24,711 bases of DNA from Spartobacteria bacterium UBA6821. Its GTDB lineage: Bacteria; Verrucomicrobiota; Verrucomicrobiia; Chthoniobacterales; UBA6821. Below, one piece after another: positions 1-12,700 of this stretch (the first letter of the stretch is position 1; each line of letters begins with the position of its first letter). The DNA is taken from positions 25,756-50,466 of the forward strand of contig DKEN01000039.1 of assembly GCA_002452515.1 (NCBI GenBank). Direction: 5' to 3'. The position numbers and the translations under genes were made by a program. The notes beneath the pieces were generated by a model. It saw only the letters and a program-made list of their open reading frames with translations, searched no databases and had not been told where the DNA came from.

Positions 1-1094
1 GTCACTTTACTCAGGATGGCGGATACCAGTGCCTCCAATCCCTCGCCGCTACGGCAGGAAATCAGCTGTCCGGCAGGCAGGGAAGCGCGATCCGAAACAA
101 GATCAACTTTATTGAATACCAGCAGTTCATCCTCAAAAAGAGGTGTGATTCCGTCCTGGAGTGCCGAGGCATCCACAAGATGAAGCCTCAGATCGGCTTG
201 CTCCGCGGCATGACGGGCGCGGGTCACCCCCTCGCGTTCAACGGCATCGGCAGTTTCACGCAACCCCGCCGTATCGATCACGCGAAAGGGATAGCCGCCT
301 AAATTTGCCATCTCCTCGATCGTATCGCGGGTGGTGCCCGGCGTGGCACTCACGATGGCCCGCTCCGTCCCAAGCAGACAGTTGAGCAAGCTCGACTTTC
401 CCGCATTGGGAGCGCCGCAAAGCGCGAGCGAAATTCCCTCGCGAAGCAAACGGCCTTCGTTGGCAGTCGCCAGAAGCTGCTCCAGATGTCCCGCAATTTT
501 CTCCATTCTCGCCCGTAGAAGTGCCCCGCTGTCAGGATCAATCCCCTCTTCGGGAAAATCAATGAAGGCTTCCAGATGAGCAACCGCATCAAGTAGTTCG
601 GCGCGGAGTGCATTAATCTCCTCCCCCAGTCGCCCTTCAAGCTGTCCTGCGGCGGCCTTCGCCGCCCGTGGCGTGTTGGCGCTGATAAGATCCATCACCG
701 CCTCGGCCTGCGTCAGATCGAGTTTTCCGTTGAGAAAGGCCCGCTCGGTGAATTCCCCCGGTCTCGCCATCCGTGCTCCGGCGGCTAGGGCTGAGGCAAG
801 AACGCGCGAAGCGACAAGCGATCCTCCGTGACCGCTGATTTCCACGAGATCCTCACCGGTATAACTGCGTGGATTACGAAAGAGCGTGAGCAGCACCTCA
901 TCGATTACCTCACCTTCCGGAGAAACAATCCGGCCAAAGACCACCCTGCGCTCTTCCAGGTGCGAGGCGGCTTTTGTGCCCCGGAAGATCTGATCGGCCA
1001 CGGCAAAGGCCGTGACCCCGCTGATACGGATCACGGCAAGAGCTCCCTCACCGGGAGGTGTGGCCAGTGCCGCGATGGTTTCTCCGCCAGTCAT
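1..1094 (-). CDS. mnmE: tRNA uridine-5-carboxymethylaminomethyl modification GTPase MnmE (3' end outside window)
   Basis: MnmE is a GTPase that works with MnmG to modify the wobble uridine (U34) of certain tRNAs. The 364 residues present contain the N-terminal TrmE domain (about 1-118), which binds the folate cofactor. A helical segment follows, then the inserted Ras-like G domain. The G motifs are all visible: G1 GAPNAGKS at 227-234, G2 GTTRDT at 253-258, G3 DTAGL at 274-278 and G4 NKVD at 328-331. The remaining helical domain with its catalytic C-terminal Cys motif lies beyond position 1. The start is the ATG at 1094-1092, giving MTGGETIAALATPPGEGA, a typical MnmE N-terminus. It overlaps the upstream gene's stop as ATGA, which suggests translational coupling. 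Identification is secure from the family motifs. Confidence 0.96.
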   Translation of the reverse strand, partial: MTGGETIAALATPPGEGALAVIRISGVTAFAVADQIFRGTKAASHLEERRVVFGRIVSPEGEVIDEVLLTLFRNPRSYTGEDLVEISGHGGSLVASRVLASALAAGARMARPGEFTERAFLNGKLDLTQAEAVMDLISANTPRAAKAAAGQLEGRLGEEINALRAELLDAVAHLEAFIDFPEEGIDPDSGALLRARMEKIAGHLEQLLATANEGRLLREGISLALCGAPNAGKSSLLNCLLGTERAIVSATPGTTRDTIEEMANLGGYPFRVIDTAGLRETADAVEREGVTRARHAAEQADLRLHLVDASALQDGITPLFEDELLVFNKVDLVSDRASLPAGQLISCRSGEGLEALVSAILSKV

Positions 1095-2542
1095 GGCCAG
1101 CGTGCCAACACGAGATGGCCGGGTTTGGTGTAAAAGAATCCGAGTTTCAGATCAGGGAAGAGTACATGGGCAAAGGGAGCACTCTCTCCGCTGGCCCCGG
1201 GAAGCAGTGGCTGAAGCACCTCACTGATCACACCATCCGGTGATACTTTCAGCAATCGTCCCTGCTCATCGACAAACCACATCCGCTTCCCGTCTGGATC
1301 GTCATCCAGTCGTTCAGCAGCCAGCCAGCCGATGGCTTTACCTTTTGCATCAATTATCCAGGAACGAAAGTGCTCATCTGCGCGGTTGAGGCGTGTCGGA
1401 TACTTGTCGTCGCCGATCCAGATATTTGATGAAAAGGGAAAGAAGCCAAAGTTGCCCCCACCACCATTGGGAAATGTATGACGCCATGACTCACCCGGTC
1501 CACTCACAGAATAGGTAGGCAATCCCACCCACATTCCATGAGCTGCGGACTCAACCTCAATAGATGATTTTTGATCAGACGACTCGGCCTTAGAATCAAG
1601 ATAAAATCCCCTAGAACCTAGGTCGCGGGACTCCACATAATCTGTGGCTGATTTGATTTTTTCTACAAAAGCCCAGGAAGCGGGTGGTTTGAGGTGGCAT
1701 CTCCTGAACCAATGATCAATCTGTTGTCTCCATCCCCATGGAGAAATCCTCAAATCTTGTCCACCTGCTACACTCACCACCCATCGTTGTCCGCTAAGGT
1801 CTGCCCTAGCCCATCCGGCAATGGAACCAATTGGGAAAGAATTCACGAGCGTGCCCTTTCCCGAAAAAAGATAGAGGCGGTCATCGCCCTCCCAAAGATC
1901 CGTCGTAATCCACTCTCCACTTGGCAAAAATGCCCCATGCCATTCGCGGCCCGTCCCGTCACGACGTGGCACATTGGCCTCGTTTACCACAGTTCCATGC
2001 TCATTGAAGAGCCAGCCCTCTGTCGGGGTCCAGAGTTCGAAATTGCGCGGGCCGACTCGGCGAATCACCACATCGGGTTTTTCATCCGAGCTGGAAGTTG
2101 GGAAATCCCACTCTTTGAGGATGGTGAGCGGGAGGGGAACGGCATTCGTCGGAAGAGAAATTTCTGCCTGGGCAACAGGTTTTCCTGCAAGGATCTCCTC
2201 CGCCAACTCAGGCTGCTCCAGATAGGCTGCATAATGAATCACTTGATGTCCCAACTCTGCTCGCTTCGCAGGATCTGTTTCCTTGCGCCAAGCAGCCATG
2301 GCACTCTCTTCTCCATAGCGATTCACTAATTCAAAGAGCTGATCCCGTAATTTTTCACGGGCCCGAGCATCTGACTCCTTCTGACAAGAATCGTAAATCG
2401 CTTTCATTTCCCCTCGTTTGCTAGGATCAGCCTGTTGCTGCGATTCTGCATACAGCTCATTCATATCATCATTCAGCCATGGCTGATGATCAGCCCGCGC
2501 GAAGCACGCAAAACCTAGAAAAATGAACAGCGCCCGCTTCAC
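1091..2542 (-). CDS. Hypothetical exported protein between hisC and mnmE
   Basis: I do not recognise this 483-residue protein. The chosen start is a GTG at 2542-2540, because it gives a clean signal peptide (VKRALFIFLGFACFARA, then DHQPW) and overlaps the hisC stop as GTGA. An ATG at 2638 would add 32 residues lying inside hisC and would bury the signal peptide. After the signal comes a charged, probably helical stretch (about 20-110) rich in Glu, Lys, Arg and Gln. From about 140 to the end there are Trp/Gly/Asp-rich beta strands with recurring phrases such as GWLFNEHGTVV, DRLYLFSGKGTLV, SWIIDAKGKAIGW and MWFVDEQGRLLKV. These look like blades of a beta-propeller. It sits in a three-gene operon with 4-nt overlaps on both sides but has no obvious link to histidine synthesis or tRNA modification. 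The propeller fold is inferred. Confidence 0.8.
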   Translation of the reverse strand: MKRALFIFLGFACFARADHQPWLNDDMNELYAESQQQADPSKRGEMKAIYDSCQKESDARAREKLRDQLFELVNRYGEESAMAAWRKETDPAKRAELGHQVIHYAAYLEQPELAEEILAGKPVAQAEISLPTNAVPLPLTILKEWDFPTSSSDEKPDVVIRRVGPRNFELWTPTEGWLFNEHGTVVNEANVPRRDGTGREWHGAFLPSGEWITTDLWEGDDRLYLFSGKGTLVNSFPIGSIAGWARADLSGQRWVVSVAGGQDLRISPWGWRQQIDHWFRRCHLKPPASWAFVEKIKSATDYVESRDLGSRGFYLDSKAESSDQKSSIEVESAAHGMWVGLPTYSVSGPGESWRHTFPNGGGGNFGFFPFSSNIWIGDDKYPTRLNRADEHFRSWIIDAKGKAIGWLAAERLDDDPDGKRMWFVDEQGRLLKVSPDGVISEVLQPLLPGASGESAPFAHVLFPDLKLGFFYTKPGHLVLARWP

Positions 2543-3648
2543 GCCTTGACCGCCATTTTCCCTTCGGCTGCCAGCACCTTGAGTTCCTCGATGCAGCGAC
2601 GGTTCTGCTCCATGGTGCCGACTGAGATCCGTACCCATTCAGGGAGTCCGTAGCTTCCCATGGCCCGCAGGATGATTCCTTTACGAAGCATCGCTTCGAA
2701 GATCGCTTTTCCATCCCCAACCTTCACGAGGACGAAGTTGGCCACACTCGGCACATACTCCAGACCGATGGTCGTAAATTCCCGCTCCAGGTAGGCACGC
2801 CCTTCATGGGTCAACTCACGTGTCCTGTCCATGTGCTCCTGATCCAGAAGTCCGGCGAGAGCTCCTGCTTGAGCGATCCCATTGGCGTTGAAAGGCTGAC
2901 GGGTGCGCTGCAGGACTGCGGCCAACTCGGGCGTCGTGATGCCGTAACCGATGCGCAAATTGGCCAGTCCCATGATCTTTGAAAATGTCCGCATCACCAC
3001 GACATTCCTTCCAGCATGGACATAAGGAAGTACGTCGGGCGCGGCATCCAGAAATTCATGATAGGCCTCGTCAAAGACCACCAGGACATGATCAGGCACC
3101 TTCGCCATGAAGCGGTCGATTGCTTCCTGTCCCACCATTGTCCCGGTCGGATTATTCGGGTTAGCGATGAAAACTGTCCGCGTTTTGGGCGTGATTGCCG
3201 CCAGCATCGCGTCGAGATCAGCCGTGAAATCAGGGTCCGGCACCTCAATGGTCGAGGCCCCGAAAAGCTGGGCCATCAGGTGATAGACGGCAAAGGAATG
3301 ACGAGCCACCACCACCTCGTCACCCGGACGGAAGAAGGCATGGCCGATGAACTCGATGATCTCGTTGGAACCATTCCCGAGCACGATGTTTTCACGGGCG
3401 ACTCCGAGGCGCTCCGCGATGGCTCCCCGAAGTTCATAACCTCCTCCATCGGGGTAAAAATGAGCGCGCTCCAGCGTGCGTCGCATAGCGTCCAATGCCT
3501 TTGGCGAAGGGCCGAGAGGATTTTCGTTGGAGGCCAGCTTGATGATCTCCTCCTCGCGGAGGCCAAGGTCACGGGCCAGTTCCTCAACGGGCTTGCCGGG
3601 CTCATAAACGGTCAGTTTCAGGATATGCTCATGGGCGCTTTTCCACAT
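2539..3648 (-). CDS. hisC: Histidinol-phosphate aminotransferase
   Basis: HisC is a PLP-dependent class I/II aminotransferase. It converts imidazole-acetol phosphate plus glutamate to histidinol phosphate and 2-oxoglutarate, a late step of histidine biosynthesis. The 369-residue length is normal for the family. Visible motifs are KLASNENPLGPSP (37-49), NPNNPTGT (163-170), the cofactor-contacting Asp193 and Tyr196 in FDEAYHEF, the Schiff-base Lys224 in TFSKIMGLANLRIGYG, and Arg232. The start at 3648 gives MWKSAHEHILKL, a usual HisC opening, and no Shine-Dalgarno sequence precedes it. It is the first gene of a tight operon with an exported protein and mnmE. No other his gene is in the window. 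Related aminotransferases on aromatic amino acids look alike, so substrate is assigned by family similarity. Confidence 0.92.
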   Translation of the reverse strand: MWKSAHEHILKLTVYEPGKPVEELARDLGLREEEIIKLASNENPLGPSPKALDAMRRTLERAHFYPDGGGYELRGAIAERLGVARENIVLGNGSNEIIEFIGHAFFRPGDEVVVARHSFAVYHLMAQLFGASTIEVPDPDFTADLDAMLAAITPKTRTVFIANPNNPTGTMVGQEAIDRFMAKVPDHVLVVFDEAYHEFLDAAPDVLPYVHAGRNVVVMRTFSKIMGLANLRIGYGITTPELAAVLQRTRQPFNANGIAQAGALAGLLDQEHMDRTRELTHEGRAYLEREFTTIGLEYVPSVANFVLVKVGDGKAIFEAMLRKGIILRAMGSYGLPEWVRISVGTMEQNRRCIEELKVLAAEGKMAVKA

Positions 3649-3709
3649 CCGGGGAGTCTAAGCATAGAAAAACTCTCCGTCCAGAAGCGAGCGGTTCACC
3701 CGGGAGGTT

Positions 3710-6700
3710 TCACAATGCAGCCTGCTGAGCCGGAGTAGCATCGGGCTTGGCTTTATTTGGATCGGAGGATTCATCATCGTCCGATCCATCGCCCCCTCCA
3801 TAGCCCAGCACCTCTACACTGATGATGGAGGCCGCAGGCTCTGTGGTCTGGGCAGACGAATTATTGGCAGCCGTTTGGGCCGCAGAGTTATTCGCCGCAC
3901 CGGCAGACGCGGCAGCAGAGGCACTACCGAGATTCGGCGCAGACGCGGGCGCTGCCGCAGGAGGAGCACCTGAAGTCGACCCGCTAGCCGCGATATTGCT
4001 GGCATTCAGAATCTTGGTCGCCGCAAGGTTCAGGTTGCCAGAGGAACGGATGCCGGCATCACCGGCATCAATCACACCGCTCGGGGCGATCAGATCCACA
4101 TTCCCCGGTGGTACTCCAGCCACCGTCTCCAGCACACCGATACCGCCACCTGTGGCAAGTCCCGCCAGATCGGTTTCCACATTGCCGCTTGTCGGATCGA
4201 TCAACACTTGTGTTGGCGGTGCGCTCTGCACGGTTTTTGCGGAGGACCCGGCTGCGATATTTCCTTGATCCGACCAGATCATAATGTCTCCCCCTTTGAG
4301 CGTGAAGATTCGCCCCACACCAATAGAAACATTCTGTTGCGTGTAGATATTAATCCCGCCGCCCCCCTCCGTGATAATTCCGGGAGCAACACCGGTAGTC
4401 TTGGAGCTAATGCTGGCTAGGGTTAGCCCGCCGCCAGGGGCAAAGAGATCGATATTACCACCGTTCACTGTTGCGATGTCCTGGGACCAGGTGATGATAC
4501 TCCCCGTTCCGGCAGAACTTCCAATCAGCGACTCGATAGCCTTTTCACCCGTGGCATAGCTTCCAAATCCTGATGAGCTGACCTTGTTGTGATTGCGTCC
4601 CGTATCACGCAGCACAAGATAGAAGAGCTGGAGTTCCAGCTTTGCCTTTTCTTCGCCGCTCAACTGTGAAGAGCCGGAGGCGAAGCTGGCCGCCGTGATC
4701 GTACCGGAAAGAGGATCGCCGGAATAGGTCATGGCATCGGAGAGTTCCGTGAGATAAGTCGCTCCATCCGGCCCATCCAACACGGTGCTTACAAAATCTT
4801 GGAGTTTAAGCGCGTCTGGCGAGGAGAGTCCTGTTGGCAGTTTGATCCCCGCACTGACGATGATATCGGCTCCAGTAAAGGGAAGTGCCGGATTACGGGC
4901 ATTTCCGATACTGGTGATGCCGACATTGATCGTCGGATCACCGGATCCTGGGTTGTTACCCAGATCGACATTGTCGCCTGCCAGCACCTCCAGCGTGCCT
5001 GGCCCACTGATCTGAATATCACCACTTTGAAGCGATCCGCTACTGGCAGCTTGCGCCAACTGCTGGAGCGGCGAAGTGGGATCATAGGGAATGATATCGC
5101 CTCCCGCAGAAACGACACTGATATCGCTGGAGGCATTGTTCTGAATGTAGAGTCCAACATCGGTGATGCTGCCTCCCGCAGAAATGTCCGACTGTTTGGC
5201 GGAGTAGAGGGTCAGCCCGGAGATGTCACCGCTCTGTGCATAAAATTGGAGTGGAAGCGCATCAGCAGCATGGAGCAAGATGGAGTCATTGAGGGCGGCC
5301 TTGGTCTGAATCGTTGCGTAGGAACCAGCATAGGAGCCGCTTTCGGCAAAGAGCGCATCGATGGTTTGGGCCAGATCAGGCAGAGCGTTTCCGCTTATTG
5401 TTGCATCTGTATTGCCATTGGCAATTTGGCTGATTTGAATACTCGAGTTATTCAATGTTTCACCGAAAGAGATCAGTGCCGTGCGCATAGAAAGCGGCGT
5501 GGAAACTCCCGGGACCAATGACGGATCAGCATCTGAAAGGTTGATTTGAGAGGAAATCCAAGTTGCCTGTCCACCAGATGTGCCTGCATAGGTAAGTCCA
5601 TTAATGCTGCCTGAGGCAACCAGTGTGATATTTCCCGTTGGTGAGGGCGTCGTCGTATAATTACCTTGGATCGTAATGCTGCCCGAAAGCGCCGCGGCGT
5701 TGAGCGTTGGAGGGGCAAGAGAGAGAAGGGTTCCGAAGTTGCTGATGTCGGACTCGGCAAGCCTTAACCACGGCTGATAATTGGCAACATCACTAAAACC
5801 AGTGGCACTCCCGAAAGTGAATGCTTCCATCCAGAGTTGGAGCATCGGCTCAGGAATACTGTCGCTGGATGTCACTGCCTCTTCCCGGAAGGTGATGTTC
5901 CCTCCAAGCGAAGTCACATTGACCTGATCGGTCGATGCATAGGTGGAGAAATAGTTCTTATACCAATAACTGTTGTTCACACCCTGAGGAGTGAGAAACA
6001 CGTTGGCCACGGGCCCCAGCAGGATATTGCCACCAGCCTGCACGTCGAAGTTTCCTTTTCCAAGGAAGAGGGTGGTAGGCAGATAGCTTTGCGGTGTGTC
6101 AGGCGTACTGCCGGTAATGGTCGGGTTATTCGGATCGCGCGTGGGATTGGAAATGATGCTTCCCCCGGCGTTGAGAGAGCCATTTCCTTTCTCGACGTAA
6201 TAGACACCGGCATCAATGTTGCCCCCCGCCTTCACCTCCAGATTGCCACCGCCGAGCTCCACTCCAGTAGCCGCATTGGGAGCTATGGCCACCGTGCTTC
6301 CAGCCACGTGTCCAGGCATCCGATAATTTGTCGGGATGGAGGCATTGATATTACTGATATCACCTGCAGCATTCAGCGTGATATTGCCGCCGCCGAGCGC
6401 GCCAAAATTATCAAAGAAATTCGAAAAATCAACCCACCAGGAAGTGGATTCAATTTCACTCAAGGGAGTTGTTACGTTGAGAAAATTTCCGGTCGTCGGA
6501 TCGAGAGCTCCCCGGCGATAGAGCCAGTTGGAAGGTAGCTCCTCCTCGGAATCGGCAATCGTATTTCCGTTAATATCCAAGGCAAGCTGCGTCATATTGC
6601 CACCAACATGGACGGCGATATTTCCACCCCCATAACTGTATTGCGCAGCGTTGGCGGCGGAAGTTTCCTGTTGATAACCGAGGTATGGATTGAGCCCCCC

Positions 6701-9700
6701 TGACTGACCATAAAAGACAGGATTGGGTGTGTCAAAGGTGCCTCCAAGAGTCGGATCCGTCACCTGCACACCCACCGTGTAGATGGAGGAAAATTGATTC
6801 CAAAACTGAAGATCACCGGAAGTATTGATCGAAATATTGCCCGTCCCGGTGCGGATGACCTGGTAATATCCGGCAAGTGCTTCGGAAGTCATGGCTCCCT
6901 GACCGGGACCACCAGGGCCTGAATTTGGGGCAACATTCGGACCACCCTGAGCATACGGAATCCCAAGCGTTATATTGGCACCACTTCCTGCAACAACCGC
7001 ATTCGGATTGGCGGCACCCAGATCAGCACCGGCGGTGATCTGATAGGCCCAGGATTGGAAGTTGGCAGGCAGTGCTGTATTCTGGCTAAGTAGCTTCGCA
7101 TTGTAAGCACTGCTCTTAAATCCATCGCTCAGGCTGGCGTTAAAGGTGATGCTTCCAGATGATCTCAATGTCAGGAATCCGGGGGTTTTGTTCACACCTG
7201 CACGGAGGCTTGAAAGATCCCAGTCACTGCCGAGTGTCAGCCCACCCGATTGATTGATGATTTCCACACCGGGAGCAAGATTGAGAATTCCCTGGTTTGC
7301 GGTGGTGAGATTGGCGTCCAGACTGGCAAGAATCGATGAGGCGGCTCCAGAATTTACCCCGGCAGAGCCATAGAAGTTTGCAATATCGGAGGCGATTGTA
7401 CTGCGAAGAGTGGTTGTGATTGTTCCCGCACTTCCCGACACTTGGTAGAGCTTGTATCCCTCTACTTTGATGCTGGAGGCTCCGGTAATACTTGATGCCA
7501 AGGTGATATTCTGAAGAGCTGCTTCCGGAGTGCGAAGATGAAGGACACCACCAACATCCTGAATGCTTGTGGCTGCCGCCGTCACCCCGAGGTCGATCGC
7601 CGAGCCACTTTGAAGATCAAGAACCGCCGAAGAATCAATATTACCATTGATCTCCGCCCCGGCGCTTAGGAAGACAGAGCCTGCCTTGCCAGCACTGTCA
7701 TAGGTGTCGGCATGGACGGTCAATAGCGATCCCGAATCAAGAACCACGCTTCCGCTGGCCTGCAGCGCAATGGCACCTCCGGTTCCCGTTCCGGCAGCAT
7801 TTTCACCGGATGCATCAATAGTGCCGTTAACGGTGATGGAACCTGCATCGGCTGAGAGGGTGTAGGAATGAGCTTGTACATCGGAGACAGTGATGTCGCC
7901 GCTGCGAAGTCGTAGACTTTGTGAGTCCGTGAAGCCATCACTGGTGAGCGTGCTTTCCAGAGGAGCAAGGAAGCCGCTATTGTAACTCGCTACATCCATC
8001 GTGAAGCTTCCAGCCGCTCCATTGGCAGCTTTAGCACTCATGCTGCCGCCGAAGGTGCTAGTTCCCAGCGGCGTACTAATGGAAAGGCTTCCCGCAGAAC
8101 CGGCCACTGAAGGAGCATTGAGGTTCAGAGAGGATCCTGCTGCTAAATCGACACTTCCAGTGTCTGATGCGAGTGAAATTGCTCCAGCACTAGTGTATTT
8201 GACCACATTAAAGAAGCTTTGGGAGGTTCCCGCGACATCCAGCAGGGAGAAGATGGTCACATCGCCGCTCAAAGCTGTCACAGCGAGTGATCCACTTGGC
8301 AGGAGAACCGGCACTGAGATATCAACACTCGATCCTTTCAAACTAAATGAGGCACCCAGCCCCGGAGTCAGGGCCGAGGAACCTGTGGGGGTCATTTTCA
8401 GCACCCCTCCCGAGGAGATCGTGGTCACTGCGGAACCAGCACCAGTCAGAACTGGGGTATTGAGAGTAAGGTTTCCTGCCGTGATCAGGCTCCCCTTGCC
8501 TGCTCCTTCGATGCCGCCATTCTCCGTAGCGGTGACATTCTGGAAGCCTCCGATACTCAGCGCACCGGTTCCCAGCGTCAGCACTCTTCCAGCAAGAGAG
8601 AGTGATCCGCCCGTAGCGCTTGGTGTTCCAGCCGAGGGATCGGTGGAATTTTTGGCGTTATCGAGCAGGATCGAGGAGGCCAGGATGCTATCAACTCCGT
8701 TGTTGTCTCCGAGGATTTCTCCTGCGTGAAGGCTCAGTGAACCGAGCGAGGAGGATCCCAAGAGACCACTTCCGTGGAAGTCGATGGAGTTGTAGCTCAG
8801 GAGACTGAGCGCCTGTGCCGTTGAGAGACTCTTTAAGGCATTGCCACTGAGGTTCAGAGCACCGGATTCCGTGGTGCCGTCGAAGTTGAGCGCAATTGTT
8901 CCGGCACTCAGGTTGATGACCTGTCCGTCCAGCAGGGCGCTGGAACTGATTGAGGCATTACCCGAGGAATCCAGGGTGATCGAGGCCCCGCTGAGCTTCA
9001 CACCTGCTCCGATGGTATAGCCGCTCACCGCTGTGTCATCCGATCCACTTCGTGTCAGGGAGGTATTCTGATCACTACTGATACGAAGCAGCGCTCCATC
9101 ACCCGTCACCGAGAGATTTTCATTAGGGGCGACCGAGCTATCCGAGGCGATAATTGATGCTCCCTGGTCCAGTGTAATCCCGTCGTTGCCAGCGAGAATG
9201 ATGTCGTTTCCCGTGAGCGTGGCACCAGATTCCACCGTAACACTGCTGGCCGTCACAGTCACTGGCGTCAGACCATCGGAGGCAGTTCCCCTCTCTCCTC
9301 CCAACAGCAGACTGCCGAAGCTCCAGGAGCTCAGTTGATCAGCACCCAGAATCACATCACCCGAGATCCCACCTGTTCCATTCTGCGTGATATCAATCGC
9401 AAGAGGAGAGCTGATATCAATGCTGGCACCCGCACCACCTGCTCCGCCTTTTCCAAAAACATTGCCGTTCAGGGACATCGAGGCGGAAGCATTGAAGACG
9501 AGCTTTCCTGCATTTGCCGGCTGAGAGGAGGTACCCAAGAAGAAACTGTTAGCACTCAGACTCTCGTATTGCGCACGGGCAGCAAGAGTATTTGGGGAGT
9601 ATAGCTGAAACAGCGAGGTCGTCTGCGGAGTTGTCACGGCAGTATCCAGTCCATTGAATCGTGTTCCAGAAACTATCACGGATCCGTCCGGTTGCGTGAA

Positions 9701-12700
9701 GGATCCGGCCAGAGATTCCGAGAGTGAAGTCGCGCTGATCAGATAGGCTCCCGGCTGGGTGGCATAGCTTGCGGGAAGGAGGGTATAGCTTCCGGCAGGC
9801 AGGCCGGCTCCGCCGCTAAGCGTGATTTGAGAGCCCACACCCAGCGAGCCGTCGCCATATCCCGTTGGTGCATAGTTAGCCGTATATCCTGGGATGATAG
9901 CATAGGAAGAAGCGACTTGCGTCCAAGAGGAGCCGATGGAAGGAGTGACGCCATCATTAGCCTGTCGTGCAGACCAGGTTTTTCCCTGATAGGTCACCAG
10001 TGCTCCTGCAGAATAATTTGCACTGGCGGACCAGCTCGAAGATGCAGTACCAAGCAGATTGATCGTCCCACCGAGGCCGGAAATCCACTCGCTGGCTGTC
10101 ACATCCCCTCCCCCCTGAAGGTCGATCAATGAACCTTTCTGGGTGATGATATCCTGGGCGGTGAGAAGAACTGATTTGCTAAGAGTAACTCCCGTGCCAC
10201 TCAGATTAAGTCCTGTCGTCGTGATGTTATAGCCCGCAATGTTATCCCATGTTGACCCATCAGCCGATGTGCCATAGGGAATGGAAAGCGCAACCCCTGT
10301 GGCTGGGTCAACCGCAGAAATGGAGGTGATGCTGCCGGAGAGCAGGCCGAGCTTCTCAACCTGTGGAAGAGAAGTGATTGTTTGATTCTCCCCCTTGGGC
10401 ACATCAGCACCGGTCAATGGATCTCCCGGCTGCAGTCCTGAACCATCCCACCCCAGATTGATATTACCAAAAGGTGCAAGCAGAGAACCTCCCTGAGTGA
10501 TTGAGGCGGCATAGAGGGAGAGTGTTCCTGCTGCGGAAAGAGGAAGATTCATCGAGCCACTTTGCTCAACCGTGATGGAACCTCCCACCCCTCCACTTGA
10601 TTCGGCTACTCCAGTTAACGCATCATGATTATATGCAACCATCGTAAAATCGACTCCGGAGACCGGATAAATCTCCGCTGCTTTCAACACCAGTTTGCCC
10701 GCAATATCCAGCGTTCCATCCCCTCGAATCGCTCCATCTAGCGATGTAAGATTCGCTGATTCTATATTTTGCAGAGAAAGATTGCCGATATCGATCAGCT
10801 TGGCGACGACATTCAACTCGCCCGTTCCAAAAGAAGGCGCAGTGAAAATAGGTTGTGTGGCGGAGCTTCCAAAGATCGTTGTGTAATTTTTGTCGTTGGG
10901 CTGAAGGGGAGCTACAAATCGGGTGCCCAGGGCCACATAGGAAGCAGAAAGATTGACCGTGGAATCCGCAAAGAGAACTCCTCCGGTCGCGATGGTAAGA
11001 CTGCCTTGAACAGAAAGATCAATCGGTCCATGGAAGAGAACATTCCCACCCAGAGTCACCGCATCGAAACCACCTCCAGCAAAGGAATCACCAGCGATAT
11101 GTCCCCCCCCCTCGGCAATCCCTCCCAAAGAAGCCAGAGCCTGACCAATCGCTGCCGAACCAGATTTTTGGAATGAGGTCGGAATGACACTCCCGCCCTG
11201 TCCGACAGACAAATTCAGATCCGTTGGTTCGCTTGTCTCTGTGCTCTGATAAAACCTTCCTGAGCTAATAGAAAGGATCCCTCCGGCAGCTGTGAATCCT
11301 CCGCTTTGAGCCATGAGTGCGGCGTCCGAATAGAGTTCCTGGGCACCTTGGAGTGAAATCACCCCTCCCGCCGATTCCACATTATAGGGAATCACTGAGG
11401 TCGGCAAGATGCCCTCAGGTGTGGCACTCTCCGCCATTCCTAACTGATAGGGAAAGAGATCATAAACTCCGCTGGCACCGGAAGCATTCAATACCGATCC
11501 TGACTCGGCCAGGATATTGCCGTTCACGGAGATGGATCCTCCCGGCAGGACCGCTCCAAATTGTTGCCTCATTCCGAGCGGATCCTGGATAAAAAGGGCT
11601 TCTCCCGCCGTTGAGAGGCGTGCGCTGGAGGCCAAATCAACCGTGATCAAGGCCGATACTGGATTTTGGACATTGGAGACGTAGGAACTGCCGCCACTGA
11701 TGGTAATGGAGCCCCCGGGAACCGTGATGGACCCCAGAACGGCCACCGTTTGCCCCTTGAGAGTGAGCGAACCCGTGCTGGTTGTGACCCCGCTGCCACT
11801 GAGAGCAATCTGGGGATTGAGAGTGATGGAGGCCCCCTCTCCCATCACCAGATTACCGCGAACCAGCATGGTATCTCCAACTTGAAGATTGGCATCACTC
11901 AATCCCTGCGCATTGAAGGTCAGATTCGCCGCAGGCCGGTAGGATGAGGGTTGGAGAAATGATTGCCAGGAAACGGTTCCAGCGGAAGGGAGGGCCATTT
12001 CGGATGTCACCTCTGGCTGAATCGTCGTTCCGGCTGCAATGTTGATCCCAGGAACAAAATCGGCGGTTGATGTTCCGACATTGAGACCGATGCCCGTCAG
12101 ATTGAAGGTACCAAATCCTCCCTGATCGAAGAAATCAGGTGTGAGATTCAAGATTCTCGAATCTGAAGAGCTACCTCCGATCTGAATGGCGGGAGCCGAG
12201 ATGGCAAGTGTTCCGGCAGAGGCTCCCATGCCGGCATATCCCTCCAGCGTCGCAGCGAGCTGTAGTGAACCATTGTGAATATCAGTCACGGGGTCCCCCG
12301 AAACAAATGAGGCCTGCCCTGAGTCAATCGAAATACTTCCGGCATTGCCGTACGCAGTCGATCCGCCAGGTGTCAACAGGGCACCTCCCGAAACATTCAA
12401 CACCCCTCCTGGTTTCAAGGCCACCTGATAACCGGCAATCGCAATGGATCCGCCATTGAGGGCTACCGGATTCAGATCTCGACTTGAAGAGCTGAGTGAA
12501 TCATTCACCAACAGTCCGGCGGTGCTGATCGTCGCCTCAGAGCCAACCGTGACGACACCCGCATCATAATGTTTCAGCAGGGCAGATGAAACACTGGAGA
12601 TAGTCCCATCCGCATTGATGACGGTCGTCTTGCCTCCGCTGCTCGCCCCATATTGGGCCATGATCTCACCCGTTTGCTTATCCACCACAACATCGTAGAG

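Noticed and set aside
2543..2638. An upstream ATG for the hypothetical exported protein
   Set aside because: It would place 32 residues inside hisC and hide a clean signal peptide; the GTG with the GTGA overlap is better.
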